Shown here: positions 42,501-49,995 of the stretch, piece after piece
Position numbering within the stretch: the first letter of the stretch is position 1
How the letters are laid out: each line of letters begins with the position of its first letter
Assembly (NCBI GenBank): GCA_024236415.1
Contig: JACKKN010000010.1
Span: 113,133-177,132, forward strand
Source of the DNA: Hyphomicrobiales bacterium
GTDB taxonomy: Bacteria; Pseudomonadota; Alphaproteobacteria; Rhodospirillales; JACKKN01
Direction: 5' to 3'
DNA length: 64,000 bases
Notes under the pieces: model-generated
What the model was told of the DNA's origin: nothing
The model's database searches: none
What the model saw: only the letters and a program-made list of their open reading frames with translations
Made by a program: the position numbers and the translations under genes

Positions 42501-42739
42501 GGCTGCTGACCACGAAACTGTTCCAACTTCAAGCGGGCGAAGCTAGACTCTCCCGGGCCCAGGCCCTGCGCCGGTCCATGGTCGCGCTGATCGACGGCGA
42601 CGGTTTCGTGGCCGGCGGCAAGGCCGTTTTCAGCTACGCCCACCCCATCTTCTGGGCCCCGTTCTCGGTGGTGGGGGACGGCGGCGGCGCCGCCGGCGGC
42701 GGAACCGCCGCGGCGGCCCAAGGCGAGTGGAGCGGATGA
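39542..42739 (+). CDS. CHAT-domain (caspase-like) TPR lipoprotein
   Basis: About 1065 residues from GTG 39542; an ATG three codons later is also possible. A lipoprotein signal (FAKIIVLLAAATLSAC) predicts membrane anchoring in the envelope. Residues about 80-560 are helical TPR repeats (RGTAAMLVGRYEQAVQDLRRAL; LGRYDEAEAKLRDGLAMV). The last 350 residues are a CHAT protease domain: VVAHGPLGHLPLSLLP, the catalytic His895 (LAFATHGLV) and Cys946 (VVLSACNTG), then YAGSRALLVSNWPVE. CHAT proteases are caspase relatives. The next two genes, the first overlapping the stop, encode a periplasmic protein and a CHASE2 cyclase, which suggests an envelope-signalling operon. Confidence 0.92.
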   Translation: MATMGCFDKINFAKIIVLLAAATLSACQSQSRPTVSVAEARKITTEFQGSSYTPAPRTITDIERLLDENETTNWTEIERDRRVADSPVPAALSAVALARFYRERGTAAMLVGRYEQAVQDLRRALQEPNLGDDDASGIYANLSHAEFYGGTIARAYEYRVKALNALERKGSQPGDTFVMRSIKSSMAGTLGRLDEAIETMRQVTDSIAAAKRRTGPWIAVNVGVATIFHGRLLITLGRYDEAEAKLRDGLAMVERMRNSGTDPNLSGRRFRIATVWAQMEYIALTALAESLLHQDRLGEAEVAARAAVAGALARFGRYSPYTAQALNGMGKTLIEQGRFDEAQRLGQAILGILDRVGVDPGAVLRTNARADLGAIDVARGRWAAAGRTYGALQADLRGGGGQGMGERIRTDANYLLTLIRTGRAGEAAAILAPEVERKVRLIGDKHYVTAEFMGLLAMARAAEGAPDAALAGFRAAVPVLLQRSRAVAGDGALQRFRRERILEAYLGLLVGRGLAEEAFPVAGALKGGTVQAAVAATAARAAARDPDLADLVRREQDARRQVAALYALLSNAANAGDRDAVQDLRGRIDRLRGARAALAEEIERRFPDYAALVSPRPPTLAEARAVLQPGEALVVTFVGPARTYVWAAGRDGAPAFAAAPLGREDMAERVDRLRAALAPEASTLGDIPAFDVAAAHDLYRSLLAPVETGWKSAENLLVVAHGPLGHLPLSLLPTRAVAVDADALPLFAGYRAVPWLARTHAVTNLPSVAALRALRAVPPAGGARRAFAGFGDPWFRPQDAAPAAARQPAQLASRGALALRGFPVTLRSAPRTRAADSADLARLPRLPETADELNAIAVALSADPGTSVFTGRRASEGAVKSMDLSEVRVLAFATHGLVPGDLDGLTQPALALSAPGVTGETEDGLLTLGEILGLRLDADWVVLSACNTGAADGAGAEAVSGLGRAFFYAGSRALLVSNWPVETTSARLLTTKLFQLQAGEARLSRAQALRRSMVALIDGDGFVAGGKAVFSYAHPIFWAPFSVVGDGGGAAGGGTAAAAQGEWSG

Positions 42740-43413
42740 TGAGACACGCGAACGTCCTGACCCTGTCGGTAGTTCTGTCGGCCGTGGCCCTGTCGGCCGC
42801 GCCCCTGTCGGCGCCGGCCCGGGCCGGCGACCTGGTGGCGGTGGTCGAGGAGGCCGGCGACGGTGCCGGGGTGCAGATCATGGACTTCCTGGAGGTCGGG
42901 CAGCGGATCGCCCTGCCGGCCGGCGGGCGGCTGGTGCTGGGCTACATCCATTCCTGCGTGCGCGAGACCATCCAAGGCGGCCAAATCACCGTGGGCAAGG
43001 GGGAAAGCACCGTCGACGGCGGCCAGGTGGCGCGCGAGAGCACGGAATGCGCCAACCTGATGATGGAGCCGGCCTCGGGCGGCGACCAGCGCGAGACGGC
43101 GGCGGTGGTGTTCCGCAAGCCGCCCAACCAGAAGGTGCGCGCCGACGACCCGGACATGACCATCTTCGGCTACGGCCCCGTGGTGCGCCTATGGGAGCCC
43201 ACCGACGAGCTGGTGATCCAGCGCCTGGACCGGTTCAAGACCACCATCCGCATCCCCGTCGACGCCCGGGTGGTGGACCTGGAACGCCAGGGCGTGAACC
43301 TGAAGGCCGGCGGCCTGTACGAGTTGACCGCCGGCGGCCGGCGGCTGATCGTCAAGGTCTCGCCGCGGGCCGAGCGCAACGCCCCCATCATCGCCCGCCT
43401 GGTGCTGCTGTAG
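42739..43413 (+). CDS. Exported protein of the CHAT/CHASE2 operon
   Basis: 224 residues from ATG 42739 (GGAG 7 nt before); its start overlaps the CHAT stop (ATGATGA). A signal peptide (VVLSAVALSAAPLSAPARAGD) precedes a mature part with FLEVGQRIALPAGGRLVLGYIHSCVRETIQGGQITVG, which reads like a FecR-type or 'ferric-dicitrate-like' beta domain, and a DARVVDLERQGVNLKAGGLYELTAGGRRLIVKVSP end. I do not recognise a named family with confidence. The position between a CHAT lipoprotein and a periplasmic-sensor cyclase suggests a substrate or linker in the same periplasmic system. Confidence 0.65.
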   Translation: MRHANVLTLSVVLSAVALSAAPLSAPARAGDLVAVVEEAGDGAGVQIMDFLEVGQRIALPAGGRLVLGYIHSCVRETIQGGQITVGKGESTVDGGQVARESTECANLMMEPASGGDQRETAAVVFRKPPNQKVRADDPDMTIFGYGPVVRLWEPTDELVIQRLDRFKTTIRIPVDARVVDLERQGVNLKAGGLYELTAGGRRLIVKVSPRAERNAPIIARLVLL

Positions 43414-43510
43414 CCGCGTTTGGGCTTCCTTAAGACCCGCCGGGCCATCCTCTGCCCCATGGACCGTTCGTCGACACCACGCGGCCCCCGGCGGCCGGGC
43501 CGGGCATGAC

Positions 43511-45607
43511 ATGAAGCGGGACTCCCTGCGCGACCTGCTGGTCGCCCTGGCCGTGGCGGTGGCCGTGGCCGGCGCCACGGTGACGACCTGGAGCGGCCCG
43601 TACCGCGGCCTGGACGTGGACTACCTGCACGGCCTGCGCGCCGCCCTGGCGCCGGCCGATCCGGCGCCGTCGCGGGCCGTGGTGGTGGCCATCGACGAGG
43701 CCACCTTCCGCGCCGCCCCCTTCGCCGGCCTGCCCAAGGTCATGTGGACGCCGCAGGTGGCCAAGGTCCAGGACGCGGTGGTGGCCAGCGGCGCCGCCGT
43801 GTTCGGGTGGGACCTGATCCTGCCCACCACCGCCGCCGCCTATGTCGCCGACCGCGACTTCGACCGGCCGCTGCTGCTGAGCCTGTTCCGCCACAAGGCC
43901 GGCGGCCGCGTGGTGCTGGGCAGCTCGCAGGTGCGCGGCGCCGCCACCTATCCGCACAAGTCCTTCTCGTGGGCCGCCGGCGGCAACGCCAACATCCGGT
44001 CCCTGGACGTCATCGCCGACGCCGACGGGGTGGTCCGCCGCGCGCCCCTGGGCCTCAAGTTCAAGGGCGACGGCAAGGTCGTCGAGGTGCCGGGCATGGC
44101 GCTGGAACTGGCGCGCCGGGCCGGCGGCGCCGACCCGGACCCGGCCCCCGGCGGCGGGCTGCTGCTGAACTTCGCCGACCGGCCCGGCGCCGTGCCCACC
44201 CATTCCCTGGCCGACCTGCTGCGCTGTGCCGAGGCGGGCAACACGGATTACTTCAAGCAACACTTCAAGAACGCCGTGGTTCTGTTTGGCCAGGTTCTCG
44301 ATTTCGAGGACCGCAAGGTCACGTCCGCGCGCCTGGCGGCGCACCCCGACGGGGCCGCGCCGCCGCCGCCTTGCACCCCCGCCCCGGCCCCGGACGCCCG
44401 CACCGAGGCGGCCCGGGCCGCGGCCGGCCTGCGCGACCAGGTGGCGCGCGGCTCGATCCCCGGGGTCTACGTTCACGCCACCGCCGTCAACAACATCCTG
44501 GCCGGCGACGCCCTGCGCCCCCTGGGGCCGCCCCTGCGCCAGGGCACCGTGTTCGCCCTGGCCCTGGCGGCGGCGGCCGCGGCCCTGCTGCTGAGCCCGG
44601 CCCTGTCGGCGCCGCTGCTGGCCCTGGCGGCGGCGGCCTGGACGGCCCTGGCGGTGGCCCTGTTCCGCGGCGCCGTGGTGCTGCCCCTGCTGGACCCCCT
44701 GGTGGCCGGCGGGGTGACGGCGGTGGTCCTGTACGCCTACCGCTTCACCGTGGCCGACCGGGACAAGCGGTTCCTGCGCACGGCCTTCGCCTCCTACGTC
44801 TCGCCCAACCTGGTCGAGGAGCTGGCGCGCGATCCCGGGATGCTGAAGCTGGGCGGCGAGCGGCGCGAGGTGACCTCGCTGTTCACGGACCTTGAGGGAT
44901 TCACCACCCTGGTGGAGAAGACCGACCCGCAGACCGTGGCCCGGGTCCTGAACGCCTACCTGGACGGGGTGGTATCCATCGTCTTCGACCACCAGGGCAC
45001 CATCGACAAGGTCATCGGCGACGCCGTCAGCGTCATCTTCTCGGCCCCCCTGGCGCAGCCCGACCACGCGCGCCGCGCCGTGGACTGCGCCCGCGCCATC
45101 GACGCCTTCGCCCGCGACTTCACCCGGCGCCAGAACGCCGACGGCGTGCCCCTGGGCAAGACCCGCATCGGCGTCAACTCGGGGGTGGTGCTGGTGGGCA
45201 ACTTCGGCGGCTCCCGGTTCTTCGACTACACGGCCCACGGCGACGCCATCAACACGGCGGCGCGCCTGGAGGGGGTGAACAAGTACCTGGGCACGGCGGT
45301 CTGCGTCGCCGGCACCACGGCGCGCCTGTGCCCGGGCTTCACCGGCCGGCCCGTGGGCGACCTGGTGTTGAAGGGCAAGACCGAGGCCGTCGCCGCGTTC
45401 GAGCCGCTGACCCCCGAACGCCTTGCCACCGGGGCCGTGCGCGACTACATCACCGCCTTCGGGCGCATGCGCGACGGCGACCCGGGGGCCGAGGCGGCCT
45501 TCGCCGACCTGGTGGCGCGCCACCCGGACGATCCCCTGGCCGCCTTCCACCTGGCGCGCCTGCGCGCCGGCGAAACCGGCACCACCATCGTGCTGCGCGA
45601 CAAGTAG
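43511..45607 (+). CDS. CHASE2-domain adenylate cyclase
   Basis: 698 residues. A first membrane helix, then an extracytoplasmic CHASE2 domain (about 45-340: RAVVVAIDEATFRAAPFAGLPKV, FGWDLILPTTAAAYV, GIPG-like SIPGVYVHATAVNNILAG), two or three membrane helices, and a class III cyclase domain (about 440-640). Metal Asp460 (SLFTDLEGFTTL) and Asp504 (DKVIGDAVSVIF), and transition-state Asn581 and Arg585 (GDAINTAARLE), are present. Lys in DKVIGD and Asp in FFDYTAHG favour ATP over GTP. It should make cAMP in response to a periplasmic signal, perhaps from the CHAT lipoprotein two genes upstream. Confidence 0.92.
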   Translation: MKRDSLRDLLVALAVAVAVAGATVTTWSGPYRGLDVDYLHGLRAALAPADPAPSRAVVVAIDEATFRAAPFAGLPKVMWTPQVAKVQDAVVASGAAVFGWDLILPTTAAAYVADRDFDRPLLLSLFRHKAGGRVVLGSSQVRGAATYPHKSFSWAAGGNANIRSLDVIADADGVVRRAPLGLKFKGDGKVVEVPGMALELARRAGGADPDPAPGGGLLLNFADRPGAVPTHSLADLLRCAEAGNTDYFKQHFKNAVVLFGQVLDFEDRKVTSARLAAHPDGAAPPPPCTPAPAPDARTEAARAAAGLRDQVARGSIPGVYVHATAVNNILAGDALRPLGPPLRQGTVFALALAAAAAALLLSPALSAPLLALAAAAWTALAVALFRGAVVLPLLDPLVAGGVTAVVLYAYRFTVADRDKRFLRTAFASYVSPNLVEELARDPGMLKLGGERREVTSLFTDLEGFTTLVEKTDPQTVARVLNAYLDGVVSIVFDHQGTIDKVIGDAVSVIFSAPLAQPDHARRAVDCARAIDAFARDFTRRQNADGVPLGKTRIGVNSGVVLVGNFGGSRFFDYTAHGDAINTAARLEGVNKYLGTAVCVAGTTARLCPGFTGRPVGDLVLKGKTEAVAAFEPLTPERLATGAVRDYITAFGRMRDGDPGAEAAFADLVARHPDDPLAAFHLARLRAGETGTTIVLRDK

Positions 45608-45641
45608 TGCCCACCGATCCCCCACCCGAAGGAACCAACAC

Positions 45642-46694
45642 ATGACCGGAAGCGAAGGCGCCGCCCCCCTGATCTGGATCGGCATCGCCCTGTGCCTGGC
45701 CCAGTCGGCCATCTTCTCGGGCCTCAACCTGGCGGTGTTCAGCGTCAGCCGCCTGCGGCTCGAGGTCGAGGCCGGCACCGGCAGCGCCGCCGCCGCCCGG
45801 GTGCTGGCCCTGCGCCGCGACCCCAACTTCACCCTGACCACCATCCTGTGGGGCAACGTCGGCATTAACGTGCTGCTGACCCTGCTGTCGCATTCGGTGC
45901 TGGTGGGGGCGGCGGCGTTCCTGTTCTCCACCTTCTTCATCACCATCTTCGGCGAGATCCTGCCGCAGGCCTATTTCTCGCGCCACGCCCTGCGCGTGGC
46001 GGCGGTGCTGGCGCCGCTGCTGCAGCTTTACCGCCTGCTGCTGTACCCCATCGCCAAGCCGTCGTCGGTGCTGCTGGACCTGCTGCTGGGGCGCGACGGC
46101 CCGGCCTTCCTGCGCGAGCGCGAGATGCGCGAATACATCCGCAAGCACATGGAGGCCGAGGGCGTCGAGATCGACCGGGTCGAGGGCGTGGGGGCGCTGA
46201 ACTTCCTGGCCCTGGACGACCTGCCCGTGGGCGACGAGGGCGAGCCGGTGGACCCGGACAGCGTCATCGCCCTGCCCTGCGTCGACGGCCTGCCCCAGTT
46301 CCCGGAAATCGCCCACAGCGCCGACGACCCGTTCCTGCAGCGGGTCAACCGCTCGGGCGAGCACTGGGTGATCATCACCGACCCCGACGGCGCCCCGGTG
46401 GCGGCCCTGGACGCCGACGCCTTCCTGCGCGAGGCCCTGTTCGAGGGCGCCCAGGCGCGGCACCATTTCCGCCCCCTGCGCCACTGCCACCGGCCGATCG
46501 TGGTGGCCGACCGCGACCGGCCCCTGGGCGACCTGATCGGCCGCTGGCAGGTGCGGCCCGAGGCCCCCGGCGACAACGTCATCGACGACGACCTGATCCT
46601 GTTGTGGAGCGACGACGACAAGCGGGTCATCACCGGGTCCGACCTGCTGGGCCACCTGCTGAGCGGCATCGCCCGGGTCGGGCCGACGGACTGA
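45642..46694 (+). CDS. CNNM/DUF21 (HlyC/CorC-like) transmembrane protein
   Basis: 350 residues from ATG 45642. The DUF21 membrane domain is clear: ALCLAQSAIFSGLNLAVFSVSRLRLEVEAGTGSAAAARVLALRRDPNFTLTTILWGNVGINVLLTLL, FSTFFITIFGEILPQAYFSR, and LLYPIAKPSSVLLDLLLGRDGP. The cytosolic part should hold a CBS pair and a CorC_HlyC domain; a CBS-like stretch (EHWVIITDPDGAPVAALDADAFL) is visible but no good CorC_HlyC end. The family includes Mg2+/Co2+ transport proteins. It is 34 nt behind the cyclase on the same strand and probably in the operon. Confidence 0.82.
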   Translation: MTGSEGAAPLIWIGIALCLAQSAIFSGLNLAVFSVSRLRLEVEAGTGSAAAARVLALRRDPNFTLTTILWGNVGINVLLTLLSHSVLVGAAAFLFSTFFITIFGEILPQAYFSRHALRVAAVLAPLLQLYRLLLYPIAKPSSVLLDLLLGRDGPAFLREREMREYIRKHMEAEGVEIDRVEGVGALNFLALDDLPVGDEGEPVDPDSVIALPCVDGLPQFPEIAHSADDPFLQRVNRSGEHWVIITDPDGAPVAALDADAFLREALFEGAQARHHFRPLRHCHRPIVVADRDRPLGDLIGRWQVRPEAPGDNVIDDDLILLWSDDDKRVITGSDLLGHLLSGIARVGPTD

Positions 46695-46776
46695 CCGACC
46701 GCCTTCCGGGCCGCCCGAAAACCACGAAAGATTGTTCTGGAAATGGAAGATCAAACATCAGTATGCTCGGATTTAG

Positions 46777-46804
46777 TTGATTGATTGATTGGTTGATTGG
46801 CTGA
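46777..46804. repeat. Tetranucleotide tandem repeat (TTGA/TTGG)
   Basis: Seven 4-nt units in register: TTGA x3, TTGG, TTGA, TTGG, CTGA. It lies 58 nt before the GGDEF-EAL start codon, in the only AT-rich part of the 46695-46861 gap. Slippage here could change promoter spacing. The rest of the gap shows nothing else. Confidence 0.7.
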
Positions 46805-46861
46805 TCCTTCGCACCCGGCACAGCGGCGCCACGGGTTGCCCGCGGGGAGGTCAACGCAGCG

Positions 46862-49651
46862 ATGGCCGAGTACGTCGCGGAAAGTGATTACCGCCAGGCC
46901 CTGAAGATCAGGGCCTACATCCTGGCTCCCTTCACGCTCCTGTTGCTGGCGTTGCTGGTGTTCGCGATTGCCGAGCGGTACCACGGCTTTCTCGAACAGG
47001 ACGAGGCCGCGGCGGAGCGGCGCATGGACATGATCCAGCGCTATTACCACCAGCGCCTGCAACAGGACTCCCAGTTCCTGGGCGCCGCGATCCAGGCCAT
47101 CGCCACCAACGACCGGATCATGTCCCTGTACCGCCAGCACCGGCGCGCCGACCTGGCCGCCGCCGCCGCCCCCGTATTCGCGGCCCTGCGGTCCGATTAC
47201 GGCGTCACGCGTTTCTACTTCACCGACCCGGACCGGCGGAACTTCCTGCGCGTCCACCAGCCGCGCCGCCACGGCGATTTCATCAGCCGCTACACGACCC
47301 TGCAGGCGGCGCGCACCGGGCAGTCCGCCCACGGACTCGAACTGGGCGTGCTGGGCACCCTGACCCTGCGGTATGTGACCCCCGTCAAGGACGGGGACCG
47401 GGTCGTCGGGTTCATCGAGCTGGGCAAGGAGATCGACGACATCATCGCCGACCTGCACCGGACCCTGGGCGTGCAGGTGACGGTGGAGGTGGACAAGGTC
47501 CTGCTGGACCGGTCGAGCTGGACCGAGGGCATGGCCATGCTGGGGCGCGAGGCGGACTGGGGCGCCCTGCCCGGAACCGTCCTGGTCAGCCACACCACGC
47601 CGCGGGCCCCGATCACGCTGCTGCGCGCGATCGAACCGCCGCACGGCCATGCCAACCTGGGTGGCCACCATTGGGACTATGCCGTCGTGCCCATCACCGA
47701 CGTGGCGGGCCGCGCCGTCGGCCGCTTCACCTTTCTGTATGACGGCACCGCGCAGATGGGCGGCCTCGTCACCTCGATCCTGTGGTTCTCCGTCGGCGCC
47801 ATCGGCCTGGGCGGCGCCGTGTTCGTGCTGTTCCACCTGCTGCTGGGCCGGGTCCAGGCCATGGCCCGGGTGGTGTTCGGCCGCCTGGACGACGCGGTCC
47901 GCGCGCGCACGGCCGAACTGTCCGACGAGGTGGCGCGCCACCGGCGCACCAGCGGCGAGCTGTTGAAGCTGTCCCAGGCGGTGGAGCAGAGCCCGTCGGC
48001 GGTGATGATCACCGACGTCGACGGCGCCATCGAGTACGTGAACCCGCAGTTCACCGCCGAAACGGGGTTCACCCTGGCCGAGGCCGTCGGCCGGAACCCG
48101 CGCATCCTCAAGACCGGCCGCACCACCGACCGGCAGTACGCCAACATGTGGCAGGCCATCACCGGCGGCGACAAATGGCACGGCGAATTCTACAACCGCA
48201 AGAAGACCGGGGACTGCTACTGGGTGTCCCAGGTCATCTCCCCCATCCGCTCGCCCGAGGGCGACATCACCCATTTCGTCAGCCTCAGCGAGGACATCAG
48301 CGTGCGCCGGCGCCAGGAGGAGGAGCTGCTGCACCAGGCCAACCACGATCCCCTGACCGACCTGCCCAACCGGCTGATGGCCATGGACCGCCTGACCCAG
48401 GCCTGCGTCTGCAACCGCCGCCGCCGGGGGCGGGTGGCGGTCCTGTTCCTGGACCTGGACATGTTCAACAAGGTCAACGACACCTTCGGCCACGAGGCCG
48501 GCGACAGGATCCTGGTGGAGACCGGCCACCGCCTGGCCCGGGCCCTGCGCGACGGGGACACCATCTCGCGCTTTGACGAGGACACGGTCGCCCGGTTCGG
48601 CGGCGACGAGTTCCTGGTGCTGCTGGACGGGCTGCACACGGCACAGCCCGTCCCCGGCATCTGCCAGCGCATCCTGGATGCCTTCCGTCGGCCGTTCTCG
48701 GTCGACGGGGCCGAGGTGTTCGTGTCCATCAGCATCGGCGTCGCCCTGTCGCCCGACGACGGCGAGGACGCCGGCGAACTGCTGCGCGACGCCGCCGCCG
48801 CCCTGAACCAGGCCAAGGACCAGGGGCGCGACACCTTCCGCTTCTTCGAGCCGGCCATGAACGCGGTGGCGGCGCAGCGGGTCGAGACCGAGTCCCTGCT
48901 GCGCCACGCCCTGGAAAAGAACGAGATCTTCCTCGAATTCCAGCCCCTGGTGGACGCCGCCCAGGGCCGGGTCACCGGCGCCGAGGCCCTGGTCCGCTGG
49001 CGGCAGCGCAACGGCGAGGTCGTGCCGCCGGGAACCTTCATCCCCCTGGCCGAGGAGACGGGCCAGATCTTCCCGATCACCGAATGGATCCTGGTCCAGG
49101 CCTGCCGCGAGGCTGCCGGCTGGCCGGTGCACGGCGAGACGCCCTGCACGGTCAGCGTCAACGTCTCGCCGCCCCATTTCCTCCGCGGCGACCTCGTGGC
49201 GGCGGTGCGCGCCGCCCTCGATCAATCGGGACTGGCGCCGCAGCGCCTGTTCCTGGAGGTGACGGAGAACATCCTGGTCGAGGACAGCCCGGCGATCCAG
49301 GACCGGTTCCGCCAGTTGCTGGAAATGGGGGTGCGTTTCTCGATCGACGATTTCGGCACCGGGTATTCGGCCCTGTCGTACCTGCGCAAGCTGTCCTTCA
49401 GCGTCCTCAAGATCGACCAGTCCTTTGTCCGCGAACTGCCCCACGACCGGGAAAGCGTGACCCTGATCCGCACGATCCTGGCCATGGCCCGCGGGCTGGA
49501 GTTGAAGGTGGTGGCCGAGGGGGTCGAGAACGAGGGCCAGCTCGCCTTCCTGCGGGACCGGGACTGCGACCTGGTCCAGGGGTTCTATTTCAGCCGCCCG
49601 CTGCCGGCCGCCGAATTCCTGCGCTTCGTCGCCGAACGCAACGGCGGTTGA
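46862..49651 (+). CDS. Cache-PAS-GGDEF-EAL membrane c-di-GMP enzyme
   Basis: 929 residues. Order: cytoplasmic N-tail, membrane helix (AYILAPFTLLLLALLVFAI), a periplasmic double-Cache-like sensor (about 45-300; RFYFTDPDRRNFLRVHQPRRHGDFISRYTTLQ, GLELGVLGTLTLRYVTPV), second helix (about 300-325), a PAS domain (about 370-490; SPSAVMITDVDGAIEYVNPQF), GGDEF (about 500-665) and EAL (about 675-925). GGDEF (580-584) and EAL (around 708, GAEALVRW) motifs are intact, so both cyclase and phosphodiesterase activity are possible. An 8-residue imperfect duplication (DGDTISRF/DEDTVARF, 564-579) directly precedes GGDEF. Local promoter region contains tandem repeats. Confidence 0.92.
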   Translation: MAEYVAESDYRQALKIRAYILAPFTLLLLALLVFAIAERYHGFLEQDEAAAERRMDMIQRYYHQRLQQDSQFLGAAIQAIATNDRIMSLYRQHRRADLAAAAAPVFAALRSDYGVTRFYFTDPDRRNFLRVHQPRRHGDFISRYTTLQAARTGQSAHGLELGVLGTLTLRYVTPVKDGDRVVGFIELGKEIDDIIADLHRTLGVQVTVEVDKVLLDRSSWTEGMAMLGREADWGALPGTVLVSHTTPRAPITLLRAIEPPHGHANLGGHHWDYAVVPITDVAGRAVGRFTFLYDGTAQMGGLVTSILWFSVGAIGLGGAVFVLFHLLLGRVQAMARVVFGRLDDAVRARTAELSDEVARHRRTSGELLKLSQAVEQSPSAVMITDVDGAIEYVNPQFTAETGFTLAEAVGRNPRILKTGRTTDRQYANMWQAITGGDKWHGEFYNRKKTGDCYWVSQVISPIRSPEGDITHFVSLSEDISVRRRQEEELLHQANHDPLTDLPNRLMAMDRLTQACVCNRRRRGRVAVLFLDLDMFNKVNDTFGHEAGDRILVETGHRLARALRDGDTISRFDEDTVARFGGDEFLVLLDGLHTAQPVPGICQRILDAFRRPFSVDGAEVFVSISIGVALSPDDGEDAGELLRDAAAALNQAKDQGRDTFRFFEPAMNAVAAQRVETESLLRHALEKNEIFLEFQPLVDAAQGRVTGAEALVRWRQRNGEVVPPGTFIPLAEETGQIFPITEWILVQACREAAGWPVHGETPCTVSVNVSPPHFLRGDLVAAVRAALDQSGLAPQRLFLEVTENILVEDSPAIQDRFRQLLEMGVRFSIDDFGTGYSALSYLRKLSFSVLKIDQSFVRELPHDRESVTLIRTILAMARGLELKVVAEGVENEGQLAFLRDRDCDLVQGFYFSRPLPAAEFLRFVAERNGG

Positions 49652-49688
49652 GCCCGGGTGATGCCGGCCCGCACTTGTCGAAAAATTT

Positions 49689-49746
49689 GACACTTCGTCG
49701 TCGCCATCGGGGGCGGACAACAATAACGTGTTGAAAACGAAGTGTC
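49689..49746. repeat. 10-bp inverted repeat upstream of the Tat micro-peptide promoter
   Basis: GACACTTCGT (49689-49698) and ACGAAGTGTC (49737-49746) are exact complements 38 nt apart. A second dyad, TGTC-9 nt-GACA (49676-49692), overlaps the left arm. Both sit just upstream of the sigma-54 promoter core, as expected for enhancer sites of a bacterial enhancer-binding protein, although closer than the usual 100 bp. Confidence 0.6.
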
Positions 49747-49753
49747 CCGGAAA

Positions 49754-49770
49754 TTGGCGCAAGTTTTGCA
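49754..49770 (+). promoter_or_regulatory. Sigma-54 (RpoN) promoter for the Tat micro-peptide genes
   Basis: TTGGCGCAAGTTTTGCA has GG and GC 10 bases apart and matches both consensus blocks. It shares TTGGCGCA-N4-TTTGC-like text with the PEP-CTERM promoter at 8171-8187, and its -12 GC is also 44 nt from the start codon it serves. The expected start (about 49781) gives a 32-nt leader. Confidence 0.72.
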
Positions 49771-49812
49771 ATTGTGACCGAAAAGTTGCTTCCATTGATC
49801 CGGGAGGTTCCC

Positions 49813-49980
49813 ATGAACGATGACCGCCGCGAATTCCTGAAAAAGGCCGGCAAGGCCGCCGTCACCGCGCCCGCGGTGGCCGTGCTGATGTCGGCCGGCG
49901 CCAGGCAGGCCCAGGCCGGCGGCGGCGCACCGCCGCAGGACGACTTCATCAGCGGCGAGCGCAATCCGAACCCGAAATAG
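49813..49980 (+). CDS. Tat-signal micro-peptide 1
   Basis: 55 residues from ATG 49813, preceded by GGGAGG. It consists almost entirely of a twin-arginine signal: n-region DDRREFLKKAGKA with the RR motif, then AVTAPAVAVLMSAGARQAQA and a mature tail of about 20 residues (GGGAPPQDDFISGERNPNPK). Nothing else is attached, so the product would be a small exported peptide folded or processed before Tat export, or a Tat-escorted partner. A near-copy follows immediately. It is not a known family to me; similar short Tat peptides occur next to formate dehydrogenases, but no such enzyme is nearby. Confidence 0.75.
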   Translation: MNDDRREFLKKAGKAAVTAPAVAVLMSAGARQAQAGGGAPPQDDFISGERNPNPK

Positions 49981-49995
49981 CTCACGGAGGTCTCC

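Noticed and set aside
39632..42721. Very long open frame (about 1,030 codons) on the minus strand opposite the CHAT gene
   Set aside because: High GC content gives long antisense frames. Its product is low-complexity, rich in Gly/Arg/His/Gln, has no domain pattern, and lies opposite a protein with a clear lipoprotein signal, TPRs and CHAT dyad.
46751..49795. Long minus-strand frame (about 1,000 codons) opposite the GGDEF-EAL gene
   Set aside because: Same shadow effect: composition is biased and the plus strand has intact Cache, PAS, GGDEF and EAL motifs.
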